Shown in pieces: positions 1 through 8,812 of a DNA stretch of 64,000 nt. The DNA lies in assembly GCF_029392895.1 (NCBI RefSeq), contig NZ_CP114200.1, positions 4,247,001-4,311,000 of the forward strand. Direction: 5' to 3'. The position numbers and the translations under genes were made by a program. Numbering within the stretch: position 1 is the first letter of the stretch; each line of letters starts with the position of its first letter. The notes beneath the pieces are model-generated. The model ran no database searches, was not told the origin of the DNA, and worked only from the letters and a program-made list of their open reading frames with translations. The stretch comes from Streptomyces sp. 71268. Its GTDB lineage: Bacteria; Actinomycetota; Actinomycetes; Streptomycetales; Streptomycetaceae.

Positions 1-1
1 C

Positions 2-1741
2 GCGCTGGGCAGCGCCGTCGGGCTGATGGCCGTATCCGGCTGGCTGATCTCGCGGGCCTCGCAGCAGCCGCCGGTGCTGTACCTGATGGTGGCCGTGACC
101 GCGACCCGCGCGTTCGGCATCGGCCGCGCGGTCTTCCGCTACGCGGAGCGGCTCGTCTCGCACGACGCCGCGCTGCGCGTGCTGGCCGACCTGCGGGTCG
201 CGGTCTACCGACGCCTTGAGCGGCTCGCGCCCGCGGGGCTACGTGAGAGCCGACGCGGAGATCTGCTGTCCCGGCTGGTCGCGGACGTGGACGCGATGCA
301 GGACTACTTCCTGCGCTGGCTGCTGCCGGTCGGCTCGGCCCTGGTGGTGGGCGCCGCGTCCGTCGGGTTCATGACCTGGCTGCTGCCGGAGGCGGGCGCG
401 CTGCTCGCGGTGGGGCTGCTGGCGGCCGGCGTCGGGGTGCCGCTGCTGACCAGCGCGTGGGCCCGGCATACCGAGCGGCAGTTGGCGCCCGCGCGCGGCG
501 CGCTGTCGGTGGGCGTGGTCGATCTGCTGACGGGCACGGCCGAGCTGACGGTGGCCGGCGCGCTACCCACCCGTACGGCCTCGGTGCGCCGCGCCGACGG
601 GTTGCTCACCACGATCGCGCGGCGGGCCGCCGGCGCGGGCGCGCTCGGGGCCGGGCTCGCGGCGCTGAGCTGCGGCATCACGGTCTCGGCCACCGCGTGG
701 GTGGGCGTACAGGCGGTGCGGGACGGGCGGCTGGACGGGCTGTGGCTCGCGGTCGTCGTCCTCACCCCGCTCGCCGCCTTCGAGACGGTCGGCGGCCTGC
801 CGGGCGCCGTGCGCTACCGGCAGCGGGTGCGGCGGGCGGCCGAACGGGTCCACGAGGTGTTGGACGCGCCGTCGCCGGTCCGCGAGCCGGACCCGGCGGC
901 GGCCCCGCCGGAGCAGCCGCACCCCCTGGTCGTACGGGGCCTCACGGCGCGCTACCCGGGGCAGCGGCGGCCGGCCCTCGCCGGGTTCGACCTGGAGCTG
1001 GTGGCCGGGCGGCGGGTGGCCGTGGTCGGGCCGTCCGGCTCGGGCAAGACGACGCTCGCGCAGGTGCTGCTTCGCTTCCTGGACCCGGAGGCGGGGACGT
1101 ACACGCTGGCCGGGGCGGACGCCACGGGCCTTTCCGGGGACGCGGTGCGCCGGCTGGTCGGGCTGTGCGCGCAGGACGCGCACCTCTTCGACAGCTCGCT
1201 GCGGGAGAACCTGCGGCTGGCCCGCCCCGGGGCGAGCACGGACGAGTTGCGGGCGGCGCTGGCCGGGGCCCGGCTGCTCGACTGGGCGGACGGGCTGCCG
1301 GACGGCCTCGACTCGCTGGTCGGCGAGCATGGCGCGCGGCTCTCCGGTGGCCAGCGCCAACGGCTGGCGCTGGCCAGGGCGCTGCTCGCCGACTTCCCCG
1401 TACTGGTGCTCGACGAGCCCGCCGAGCACCTCGACCTGCCGACGGCGGACGCGTTGACCCGCGATCTGCTGGCGGCCACCGAGGGGCGTACGACCGTGTT
1501 GATCACGCACCGGCTGGCGGGGCTCGACGCCGTGGACGAGGTGCTGGTGCTGGACGCGGGGCGGGTGGTGCAGCGGGGCACGTACGACGAGTTGGTCCGG
1601 GCGCCCGGCCCGTTCCGGCGGATGCTGGAGCGCGAGCGCGCCACGGAGGCCGGTCACGGCACGCATGCCGTGGCGGGTCCGCCGTCCGGCACGGCGGGAG
1701 GCGGCGGCGCGAACGGGCGTGCCGCTGCGGTGGGGGTGTGA
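2..1741 (+). CDS. cydC: Thiol reductant ABC exporter, CydC-type half (5' truncated by window)
   Basis: C-terminal 579 residues of a fused membrane/ATPase ABC exporter; the frame is open to the window edge, so the true start lies upstream and it may be the second half of a CydDC fusion, which is common in Streptomyces. The family exports cysteine/glutathione and is needed to assemble cytochrome bd oxidase. Membrane helices fill roughly residues 1-270. The nucleotide-binding domain shows Walker A GPSGSGKTT, Q-loop CAQD, signature LSGGQRQR, Walker B VLVLDEP followed by the CydC-typical AEHLD, and the switch His in ITHR. The last ~40 residues are a Gly/Ala-rich tail. The following kinase gene on the same strand fits a cyd locus. 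Confidence 0.9.
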   Translation, partial: ALGSAVGLMAVSGWLISRASQQPPVLYLMVAVTATRAFGIGRAVFRYAERLVSHDAALRVLADLRVAVYRRLERLAPAGLRESRRGDLLSRLVADVDAMQDYFLRWLLPVGSALVVGAASVGFMTWLLPEAGALLAVGLLAAGVGVPLLTSAWARHTERQLAPARGALSVGVVDLLTGTAELTVAGALPTRTASVRRADGLLTTIARRAAGAGALGAGLAALSCGITVSATAWVGVQAVRDGRLDGLWLAVVVLTPLAAFETVGGLPGAVRYRQRVRRAAERVHEVLDAPSPVREPDPAAAPPEQPHPLVVRGLTARYPGQRRPALAGFDLELVAGRRVAVVGPSGSGKTTLAQVLLRFLDPEAGTYTLAGADATGLSGDAVRRLVGLCAQDAHLFDSSLRENLRLARPGASTDELRAALAGARLLDWADGLPDGLDSLVGEHGARLSGGQRQRLALARALLADFPVLVLDEPAEHLDLPTADALTRDLLAATEGRTTVLITHRLAGLDAVDEVLVLDAGRVVQRGTYDELVRAPGPFRRMLERERATEAGHGTHAVAGPPSGTAGGGGANGRAAAVGV

Positions 1742-1840
1742 CGGGGCGCGCGGCGGTCGGGAGCCGCTGGACGAGGGGGCCAGGGAGGTGGCTCCGACAC
1801 CGGGCCGAAGCTGACACTTTCCCTGCCAAAAGGGACTAAC

Positions 1841-1846
1841 TACGCT
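1841..1846 (+). promoter_or_regulatory. -10 box of a probable leaderless promoter
   Basis: TACGCT fits the TANNNT -10 pattern and ends 7 nt before the ATG of the histidine kinase. There is no Shine-Dalgarno sequence, so transcription would start at or next to the start codon. No convincing -35 hexamer is seen. Confidence 0.45.
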
Positions 1847-1853
1847 CGCCTCC

Positions 1854-3788
1854 ATGGCAGTCACGGGGGCCCCCGAGCCCAGCGAATCAGCCGGCCCGAC
1901 GGCAGCGGCGGCCGGAGCGGAAGCGGAAGCGACGGGAGCCGCGGCCCGGGGCGCGGTGGGGGGCGGGCCGCGCGACCCGTTGGAGGCCGCCACCGCCGCC
2001 ACCCGCGGCCTGCGCGGCCTGCCAGCGGAGCTGACCGCGTGCGTGCCGCGCCTCCTGGAGGCGATGCGCTCGGTCGGCGCCGGCCTCGACCTGCACGTCA
2101 CGCTCGACCGGCTGGTGCAGACCGCCGCCGAACTGGTCGACGCGCGGTACGCCGCCATCGGCGTCCTGACCGCCTCGGGCACGCGGTTCTCCGACTTCGT
2201 CTCGTACGGCGTAGGCGCCGACGTCCGCGAGCGGCTCGCGGCGCTGGCGGACGAGGGGGAGGCGGGGGCGCCCGGACTGCCGAGTGGGCTCGCCGAGCCG
2301 CCCGAGCCGGTGCGGCTCGGTGACCTCACGGACGACCCGTACGCGGCGGGCTTCCCGGCCAGCCGGCCGCCGATGCGCACCTTCCTGGCGGTGCCGCTCC
2401 GGGCCCAGGGGGAGAGCTTCGGCAACCTCTACCTGGCGGAGCACGACGGTGGCCCGTTCAGCGCGTCGGACCGGCAGTTGGTGCGGGTGCTCGCGGTCGA
2501 GGCCGCGCTCGCCATCATCAACGCGCGCCGCGACGAGGAGGCCCGGCAGCGCGAGCGCTGGATCGACGGCTCGGTCGCCGTCACCACCGCCTTGCTGTCC
2601 GCCAACGACGCGGAGGACGCGCTGGTCGTCGTGGCCGAGAAGGCCAGGCGGCTGGCGGCCTCGACGGCGGGCATCGTGCTGCTGCCGACCGAGGCCGGCG
2701 GCCTGGAGATCGTGGCCGTGGACGCCGACGAGCCGATGGGCCTGCTGGGCACGGTCGTCTCGCCCCAGGCGCCGATCGTGCCGCACCTGATGGGCGGTGA
2801 CCCGATCTTCGTCGAGGACTCGGCGACCGACCCGCGTATGACGACGAGCATCTCCGAGCGGTTCGGGCCGAGCATGATGCTGCCGCTGCGCAGCGGCTCC
2901 CGGGTGCTGGGCATCCTGACCACGCCCCGCGAGCGCGGCGCGCGTCCGTTCACGGAGACCGAGCGGACCCTGGCCACGCAGTTCGCCGCGCAGGCCGCCC
3001 TCGCGCTGGTCCTCGCCGAAGCCCAGCGGGACCGGGAGCGGCTCGCGGTGTACGAGGATCGCGACCGGATCGCGCGCGACCTGCACGACCTGGTCATCCA
3101 GCGGCTGTTCGCGACCGGGATGATGCTGGAGGGCGCGCAGCGCAAGGCGATCGTGCCGGCGGTCCAGGACAAGATCGGCAAGGCTGTGGAGGAGCTGGAC
3201 GCCACCATCCAGGAGGTGCGCACCGCGATCTTCGCCCTCCAACAGGGCCCGACCGAGGCGCCGGCCGGACTGCGGACTCGGGTGCTACGGGAGATCGGGA
3301 CGGCGGCCGTGCCGCTGGGCTTCCAGCCGTCGGCCGTGTTCGTGGGCGCCGTGGACGCCCGGGTGTCCGAGCTGACCGGGAAGAACCTGATCGCGGCGTT
3401 GCGGGAGGCGCTGTCCAACGCGTTCCGGCATGCCCGTGCCTCACGTATCGAGGTGGTCGTGGACGCGACGGTGCGGCTGCCCGACGGGCGCGACGGAGTA
3501 CGCCTGACGGTCTCCGACGACGGCGTGGGCATCGCGGAGGGCGGCCGGCGCAGCGGGCTGCGCAACCTGGCCCGCCGCGCCGAGGCGCTGGGCGGCTCCA
3601 GCGGCTACGGGCCCGGCCTCGCCCGGGGCGGGGACGCGGCGGGAGCGGCCTCCGGCGGCGGCGAGGGTGCCGCTGGTGCTGGTGCTGGTGCTGGTGCTGG
3701 TGCTGGTGCCGGTGCCGGTGGCGCGGGCGAGAGCGGTGGCGGTGGTGGTGGCAGGGGGACGACCGTGGTGTGGGAGGCGCCGCTCTGA
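1854..3788 (+). CDS. GAF-domain sensor histidine kinase (DevS/DosS-like, HisKA_3)
   Basis: A 644-residue cytoplasmic kinase with no membrane segments. After a ~45-residue Ala-rich N-terminus come two GAF domains (about 60-225 and 245-390). The HisKA_3 dimerization/phosphoacceptor box RDLHDLVIQRL follows, with His411, then an HATPase domain (N box LREALSNAFRHA about 517-528, G box DDGVGI about 556). This architecture is shared with DevS/DosS oxygen/redox sensors. Position after cydC suggests sensing of respiratory state, but no cognate response regulator is in the window. A hexanucleotide repeat puts a Gly-Ala run inside the ATPase domain just before the final TTVVWEAPL strand. Likely leaderless (TACGCT 7 nt upstream, no RBS). 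Confidence 0.88.
   Translation: MAVTGAPEPSESAGPTAAAAGAEAEATGAAARGAVGGGPRDPLEAATAATRGLRGLPAELTACVPRLLEAMRSVGAGLDLHVTLDRLVQTAAELVDARYAAIGVLTASGTRFSDFVSYGVGADVRERLAALADEGEAGAPGLPSGLAEPPEPVRLGDLTDDPYAAGFPASRPPMRTFLAVPLRAQGESFGNLYLAEHDGGPFSASDRQLVRVLAVEAALAIINARRDEEARQRERWIDGSVAVTTALLSANDAEDALVVVAEKARRLAASTAGIVLLPTEAGGLEIVAVDADEPMGLLGTVVSPQAPIVPHLMGGDPIFVEDSATDPRMTTSISERFGPSMMLPLRSGSRVLGILTTPRERGARPFTETERTLATQFAAQAALALVLAEAQRDRERLAVYEDRDRIARDLHDLVIQRLFATGMMLEGAQRKAIVPAVQDKIGKAVEELDATIQEVRTAIFALQQGPTEAPAGLRTRVLREIGTAAVPLGFQPSAVFVGAVDARVSELTGKNLIAALREALSNAFRHARASRIEVVVDATVRLPDGRDGVRLTVSDDGVGIAEGGRRSGLRNLARRAEALGGSSGYGPGLARGGDAAGAASGGGEGAAGAGAGAGAGAGAGAGGAGESGGGGGGRGTTVVWEAPL
3675..3722 (+). repeat. 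In-frame hexanucleotide repeat (GGTGCT)5(GGTGCC)2GGTGGC
   Basis: Eight consecutive hexamers inside the histidine kinase gene encode a Gly-Ala run. Because the unit is 6 nt, copy-number slippage would keep the reading frame and only change linker length inside the ATPase domain. Confidence 0.9.
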
Positions 3789-4020
3789 GCCGGGGCCGGG
3801 GGCGGGGTCGCGGCCGGGGCCCGGGGCCGGGGTCGCGGGCGAGTGAGCGCCGGTGGCTGGTCGGGCGTGCGGGTGGGTTCGGGGGCGTGCGCGGGTGGGG
3901 CGTACGCGAGGTCGGGTGCGCGGCGGGGCGCGGGGGACGGGCGCGAACCCGCCTGCCAGTCCAGCAGCCCGGCGAGCCGGGGAACGCGGGAGGTCGGGGG
4001 GCTAGACGCCCGAGGGCGGG

Positions 4021-4728
4021 CTAAGGGGCCTGTCTGAGCTGGGCCTCCAGGCCGTCGAGCAGGTAGCCGAGGCCGGTGGTGAAGCTGCCGTCCCAGTCGT
4101 CGTCGTACAGGTAGCCGCGCTCCGCCAGGGTCGGGTACCGGTCGCTGTTGGCCCGCAACTGCTCCTGACCCAACCGGCGTTCCTCGTCCGTGATGCGCAG
4201 GGCCGTCTCGGACGCGGCCGAGCCCATCACGTGGTTGTAGAGCGCCCAGGTCGCCGCCGACAGGCCCTTCTCTGTGAAGCCCGCGCGCACCAGGGTGGCC
4301 TGGAGCATCTCCATCCAGGCCAGGAAGTGCGGGCCGATGGTCGGCCGACGGCGGGCGGGGACCGCGGCGGCCCACGGGTGGCGTAGCAGCGCGGCGCGCC
4401 ACGCGGTCAGTACGGCGGTCACGTCGGCCCGCCAGTCCCCGGTCCGGTCCGCGGCCAGGGGCGCCTCGCCGAAGATCGCGTCCACCGCGAGGTCGATGAC
4501 GTCGTCCTTCGTGTCGACGTGCCAGTACAGCGACGGGGCCATGACGGCGAGGCGCTCCGCGAGCCGCCGCATGGTGAGCCGGTCGATGCCCTCCTCGTCG
4601 AGCAGGGCGACGGCGGCCTCGACAATGCGCGCGCGGGACAGCGGGGGCTCGCCGCGCGAGGTGCGCGGTGGCCGCAACCACACGCTCCGTACGTCCCCGC
4701 CGCCGCGTTGGCCGCGCGCCTCACCCAC
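4021..4728 (-). CDS. TetR family regulator (TetR_C type)
   Basis: A 235-residue repressor. The N-terminal HTH spans about residues 30-75 (IVEAAVALLDEEGIDRLTMR...SLYWHVDTKDD), matching TetR/TetR_C proteins such as those guarding drug pumps. The rest is a helical ligand-binding domain. It diverges from an MFS efflux gene 281 nt away, with a palindrome in between, so it probably represses that pump and itself. Ligand unknown. The start is the first Met of the frame; the first ~25 residues are poorly conserved-looking and a later start is possible. Confidence 0.88.
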   Translation of the reverse strand: MGEARGQRGGGDVRSVWLRPPRTSRGEPPLSRARIVEAAVALLDEEGIDRLTMRRLAERLAVMAPSLYWHVDTKDDVIDLAVDAIFGEAPLAADRTGDWRADVTAVLTAWRAALLRHPWAAAVPARRRPTIGPHFLAWMEMLQATLVRAGFTEKGLSAATWALYNHVMGSAASETALRITDEERRLGQEQLRANSDRYPTLAERGYLYDDDWDGSFTTGLGYLLDGLEAQLRQAP

Positions 4729-4950
4729 GGTGTCCCACTTTCGTCAGCCGCCCAGTCGCCCGAGCCGTTCCGCTGTCCCACCGGTTCCGCCGCCGCACCG
4801 GAGCGCCGGTCGTCTGCGGGTCCGCTGTCCTGCCTGGCCCGCCGCCGCCGTGGTCGGCCGGATGGTTCCGCCCGTGCCCCCGGCCGGGGATGGTCGCCGG
4901 CCGGTGCGGTCGCCTCGGAGGCCATGACCGGTCGGGCCAGTGTAGTACGT

Positions 4951-4988
4951 TGTTCGGCGTCTCTAACGTCGTTAGGTAATTCCGAACA
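4951..4988. promoter_or_regulatory. Nested inverted repeat, candidate TetR operator
   Basis: Outer arms TGTTCGG (4951-4957) and CCGAACA (4982-4988) surround an inner CTAAC-gtc-GTTAG (4963-4975); both are centred on about 4969. It lies 21 nt before the MFS start, in the regulator/pump intergenic region. A further GTTAG lies at 4991-4995. Confidence 0.55.
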
Positions 4989-5009
4989 CTGTTAGGCGGT
5001 GCGTGGATC

Positions 5010-6512
5010 ATGGAAGAAACGTCGGGGGAGCCGGCCTCAGCGGGGCGGCGGCGCTGGTGGACGCTGCTGGCGGTGAGCACGGCCCAGCTCCTCGTCGTCC
5101 TGGACGGGACGATCGTGAACATCGCGCTGCCGTCCGCGCAGCGCGCGCTCGACATGTCCGACGCGAGCAGGCAGTGGGCCATCACCGCCTACGCGCTGGC
5201 CTTCGGCGGACTGCTGCTGATCGGCGGGCGGGTCAGCGGCGCGCTCGGGCACCGACGCGCGTTCCGCGTCGGCCTGCTGGGCTTCGCCGCCGCGTCCGCG
5301 CTCGGCGGTGCCGCGACCAACGCCGAACTGCTCTTCGCGGCGCGGGCCCTGCAGGGCGTGTTCGCCGCGCTGCTCGCGCCGGCCGGCCTCTCGCTGCTGA
5401 CGATCACCTTCACCGGCCCGCGCGAACGGGGCCGCGCCTTCGGCGTGTTCGCCGCCGTCGGCGCCGCCGGCTCGGCGCTCGGCCTGGTCGCGGGCGGGCT
5501 GCTCACGGAGTACGCGAGCTGGCGGTGGTGCCTGTACATCAACGTGCCGCTGGCCCTGCTCGCCGTGGGCGGCACGGCCCTCGTGCCGGGGCAGGGCCCG
5601 GTCCGCGACGGGGGACGGCTCGACGTCGCGGGCGCCCTGCTCAGCGCGGGCGGGTTCGCCGCCCTCGTCTACGCCTTCAACGAGGCCGAGCCGCACGGGT
5701 GGGCGTCGGTCAGGGTGCTCGCGCTGCTGGTCGGCGGGGTGCTGATGCTGGCGGCGTTCGCGGCCGTCGAGGCGCGCGTCCCGCACCCGCTGCTGCCGCC
5801 GCGCGTGCTCGCGCACCGGGCCCGCGGCGCCGCGTTCGCCGCGATCACCCTGATGTTCGTCGCGATGTTCGGCTTCTACCTGTTCATGAGCTACTACACG
5901 CAGACGGTGCTCGGGTACTCGCCGGTCGAGGCCGGTCTCACGCTGATCATCAACGCCGTGGCGGCCCTGGTCGGCTCCACCTTCATCGCCGGCAAGCTGC
6001 ACGGCCGCGTGCCGCCCGCCGCGCTGATCGTGCCGGGGCTGCTCGCCGCCGCGGCCGGGATGTTCCTGCTGACCTGGCTGACGGCGGACAGCGCGCACAT
6101 CCTGCCGCTCTACCTCGCGCCCGCGCTGGTCCTCACCGGGCTGGGCCTCGGCTGTGTCATGCCCCCGACGGCCAGCCTGGCCACGGCGGACATGCGGTGG
6201 CACGAGATCGGGGCCGCGTCGGCGGCGTACAACGCGGCCCAGCAACTCGGGGCGGCGCTCGGCACCGCCCTGCTCAACACGGTCGCGGCCAGCGCCGCCG
6301 CCTCGTACCTGGCCCGCCCCGGACACCCCACGCCGACCGCGGCCACCGTGCACGGCTACACCACCGCGCTCACCGTCGCCTTCGGCATCCTGCTCGGCGC
6401 CGCGTGCGTCGTCGCGCTGCTGACGCTGGTCCGCCGGGCGCGCGGTACGGGCACGCCGCGAAGCGGGGGGACGGAGCACGAGCGGGCGGGGGAGGCCGCG
6501 CCGCTGTCCTGA
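5010..6512 (+). CDS. MFS efflux transporter, DHA2/EmrB-QacA type
   Basis: A 500-residue drug:proton antiporter-like protein with 14 predicted membrane helices. Motif C-like and DHA2 hallmarks are visible: LVVLDGTIVNIALPSAQ in helix 1, the loop motif GGRVSGALGHRRAF between helices 2 and 3, and a GFYLFMSYYTQTVLGYSP segment in the second half. Substrate cannot be told from sequence. It is divergent from the TetR gene and likely induced when that repressor binds ligand. The ATG at 5010 is the first start; the Shine-Dalgarno is weak. Confidence 0.9.
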   Translation: MEETSGEPASAGRRRWWTLLAVSTAQLLVVLDGTIVNIALPSAQRALDMSDASRQWAITAYALAFGGLLLIGGRVSGALGHRRAFRVGLLGFAAASALGGAATNAELLFAARALQGVFAALLAPAGLSLLTITFTGPRERGRAFGVFAAVGAAGSALGLVAGGLLTEYASWRWCLYINVPLALLAVGGTALVPGQGPVRDGGRLDVAGALLSAGGFAALVYAFNEAEPHGWASVRVLALLVGGVLMLAAFAAVEARVPHPLLPPRVLAHRARGAAFAAITLMFVAMFGFYLFMSYYTQTVLGYSPVEAGLTLIINAVAALVGSTFIAGKLHGRVPPAALIVPGLLAAAAGMFLLTWLTADSAHILPLYLAPALVLTGLGLGCVMPPTASLATADMRWHEIGAASAAYNAAQQLGAALGTALLNTVAASAAASYLARPGHPTPTAATVHGYTTALTVAFGILLGAACVVALLTLVRRARGTGTPRSGGTEHERAGEAAPLS

Positions 6513-6552
6513 CGGGCTCGACGGCCCGCTCCCGCCGCGCCCGGCCGGCCCC

Positions 6553-7473
6553 TCAGCGGTTCAGCACGCTCTCGATGACGGCCGCCACGCCGTCCTCGTT
6601 GTTGGCCAGCGTGTGTCGGTCGGTCGCGGCGAGGACGGCGGGGTGCGCGTTGGCCATCGCGTACGACATGCCGGCCCAGGTCAGCATCTCCACGTCGTTG
6701 GGCATGTCCCCGAAGGCCATCACCTGGTCGCGGGTGATGCCGCGTTCGGCACAGCACTGCTCCAGCGTGCTGGCCTTGCTGACGCCGAGGGCGCTGATCT
6801 CCAGGAGGGCGCTGGGGCTGGAGCGGGTGAACGAGGCGTGCGCCCCGGCGGACGCGCGGGCCAGGGCGAGGAATTCGTCCGGGGCGAGGTCGGGGTGGTA
6901 GGCGAGCAGCTTGAGAATGGGCTGCTCCGCCTGGTCCGCGTCCTCGGACAGCAGCTTCTCGACGGGGCCCAGCGTCAGGGCGGCGTCGAACGAGAGCGGC
7001 GGGTACTGCGGTTCGTGGTGGATGCCACCGGTGCGCTCGACGGCGAACGCGGTACCCGGCGCGGCGGCGCGCAGCGCGTGCACGACGGCGAGCGCGTCGT
7101 CGGGCAGCAGCGGGCGCACGCGGACGAACCGGGGACCCTGGTGCAGGTCCACGACGGCCGCCCCGTTGGCGCAGATGGCCAGGCCGTGACCGTGTACGTG
7201 GTCGCTGACGACGGTCATCCAGCGGGCCGGGCGACCGGTGACGAAGAAGACGTCGATGCCCGCGGCCTCGGCGGCCGCCAGGGCGGCGACGGTGCGATCG
7301 GACACGGACTTGTCGTCGTGCAACAGGGTGCCGTCGAGGTCGGTCGCGATGAGCCGGGGCACGGTGGGGGGCACGGGGACGGCGGGCGCGCCGTCGGCCA
7401 CGGGGGCGGCGGCCGCGCCGTCGGTCGCGGGGGGCTCGGGCTGCTGCTCGGTAGCTGGGGTCACGCCTGCCAT
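6553..7473 (-). CDS. HAD superfamily phosphatase, Cof type
   Basis: About 306 residues. Motif I DLDGTLLHDD is the HAD aspartate-nucleophile motif, VTGR gives motif II, a lysine in LGVSKAS is motif III, and [10 protein letters not shown] is motif IV, with a C2B (Cof) cap between. Family members dephosphorylate sugar phosphates or nucleotides. The first ~45 residues are Pro/Ala-rich. A GGAAGG sequence lies 0 nt before this ATG but 9 nt before GTG at 7464, so the true start may be 7464. Divergent from the DUF72 gene. A paralogue sits at 43431-44249. Confidence 0.88.
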   Translation of the reverse strand: MAGVTPATEQQPEPPATDGAAAAPVADGAPAVPVPPTVPRLIATDLDGTLLHDDKSVSDRTVAALAAAEAAGIDVFFVTGRPARWMTVVSDHVHGHGLAICANGAAVVDLHQGPRFVRVRPLLPDDALAVVHALRAAAPGTAFAVERTGGIHHEPQYPPLSFDAALTLGPVEKLLSEDADQAEQPILKLLAYHPDLAPDEFLALARASAGAHASFTRSSPSALLEISALGVSKASTLEQCCAERGITRDQVMAFGDMPNDVEMLTWAGMSYAMANAHPAVLAATDRHTLANNEDGVAAVIESVLNR

Positions 7474-7618
7474 CCTTCCGCATCGCCCCGCACTGGTGTG
7501 CGTACGGGCGCGCCGGGGCCTGCGCGCGCCCCCTGGCGGGCGGGGCAGTGGTGGGGCAGAGGGGACCGGTGGGCGTCGGGGGACGTTGGCGCGGCCGGGG
7601 CCGGGGAAGACGGGCGGC

Positions 7619-8521
7619 ATGGGACGGATACGGGTCGGCACCTGTTCGTGGACGGACAAGGCGTTGGTGGCCAGCGGTTGGTACCCGACGGGTCACCGGG
7701 ACGCGGAGGGCAGACTGCGGCACTACGCCAGCCAGTTTCCGGTGGTGGAGGTGGACGCCACCTACTACGGCCTGCCCAGCGCGCGTAACAGCCAGCTCTG
7801 GGTCGCGCGCACACCGGCCGACTTCCGCTTCAACGTCAAGGCGTTCTCCCTGCTCACCGGGCACCCGACCCGGGCCGGCGCGCTGCCGGCCGACCTGCGT
7901 CCGGCGCTCGCCCGACAGGGGCCACGGGCCGGCACCGACCCGGGGCTGCTGGACGAGGCGTGGAGCCGGTTCAGCGGAGCGCTGGAACCGCTGCGCCACG
8001 CCGGACGGCTGGGGACCGTGCTCTTCCAGTTCCCGCCCCACCTCGCGCCCGGCAGGTCGGCGGAGGCGTACCTGCGCCGGTGCCGTGAACGCGCGGCAGG
8101 CTGGCCGATGGCCGTGGAGTTCCGGCACCCCGGCTGGTGGCAGGAGGGCCGCGAAGCCGCGACGGCCGACCTGCTGACGGAGTTGGACGCGGCCGCGGTG
8201 GCCGTGGACATGGCGCGGACGCTGCCCACCTCCGTCCCACCGGTCGCGCGGGTCACCCGGCCCCAACTCGCGGTCGTACGCTTCCACGGCCGCAGCGACG
8301 CCTGGGGGACCGGCACCAAGGAGGACAGGTTCCGCCACGACTACACGCCCGCCGAACTGTCGGAGTGGACGCCCCGCGTCCACGCGCTGGCCGAGCGAGC
8401 GGACGAGGTCCACGTCCTCTTCAACAACTGCTGCGCCGACGCCGCCGTCAGGGCGGCACGGTCGATGCGCGACCTGCTCGGCTTACCCGCGCCGGCCACC
8501 GGCGCGCTCGACGAGGACTGA
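7619..8521 (+). CDS. DUF72 domain protein (YecE-like TIM barrel)
   Basis: A 300-residue cytosolic protein beginning MGRIRVGTCSWTD, the usual start of DUF72/YecE proteins. Family features include VGTCSW, VDATYYGLPS, FNVKAFSLLTGHP, the MAVEFRHPGWW segment and the FNNCCADAA segment near the C-terminus. The fold is a TIM barrel; the biochemical role is unknown. The start was chosen because GGAAGA lies ~8 nt upstream; the open frame continues further up but its sequence is not protein-like. Confidence 0.88.
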   Translation: MGRIRVGTCSWTDKALVASGWYPTGHRDAEGRLRHYASQFPVVEVDATYYGLPSARNSQLWVARTPADFRFNVKAFSLLTGHPTRAGALPADLRPALARQGPRAGTDPGLLDEAWSRFSGALEPLRHAGRLGTVLFQFPPHLAPGRSAEAYLRRCRERAAGWPMAVEFRHPGWWQEGREAATADLLTELDAAAVAVDMARTLPTSVPPVARVTRPQLAVVRFHGRSDAWGTGTKEDRFRHDYTPAELSEWTPRVHALAERADEVHVLFNNCCADAAVRAARSMRDLLGLPAPATGALDED

Positions 8522-8760
8522 CGACCTGGGTGTCCGGGTGGCGGTCTGGGCACCCGGCTGACGGCCTGGGTGGGGTTGGTGGTTTGGGTGGGGGTGGTGG
8601 TCTGGGTGGGGTGGCGCGCGCGTCGGTGGGTGGGTCGGCGGGTGGCCTGGCGGTGGGTGAGCGGGTTGGCGGGCGGTCTGGCGGCCGGTTGGCGGGCGGG
8701 TGCGAGGCGTGTGGCGTGGGGGTGTCGTGGGTGGTGGCCGGCGACGGGAGGGGGGTGGCG
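8522..8760 (+). repeat. G/T-rich low-complexity intergenic tract
   Basis: Dense GGGTGG, GGTTGG and GGCGGG motifs on the plus strand between the DUF72 and LLM genes, with no protein-like frame. Many G-triplets at short spacing make G-quadruplex formation possible. Confidence 0.6.
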
Positions 8761-8800
8761 CGGCTCGCGGGCGGCGTACCGGAGTGTCGTACCCGGCCCC

Positions 8801-8806
8801 TACTCT
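8801..8806 (+). promoter_or_regulatory. -10 box of a probable leaderless promoter
   Basis: TACTCT (TANNNT) ends 6 nt before the ATG of the LLM oxidoreductase. No Shine-Dalgarno is present. Confidence 0.5.
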
Positions 8807-8812
8807 CGACGC

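Noticed and set aside
563..2425. 620-residue minus-strand frame across cydC and the kinase gene
   Set aside because: Arg/Pro/Ser-rich shadow of two well-supported plus-strand genes; no domain or hydrophobic pattern.
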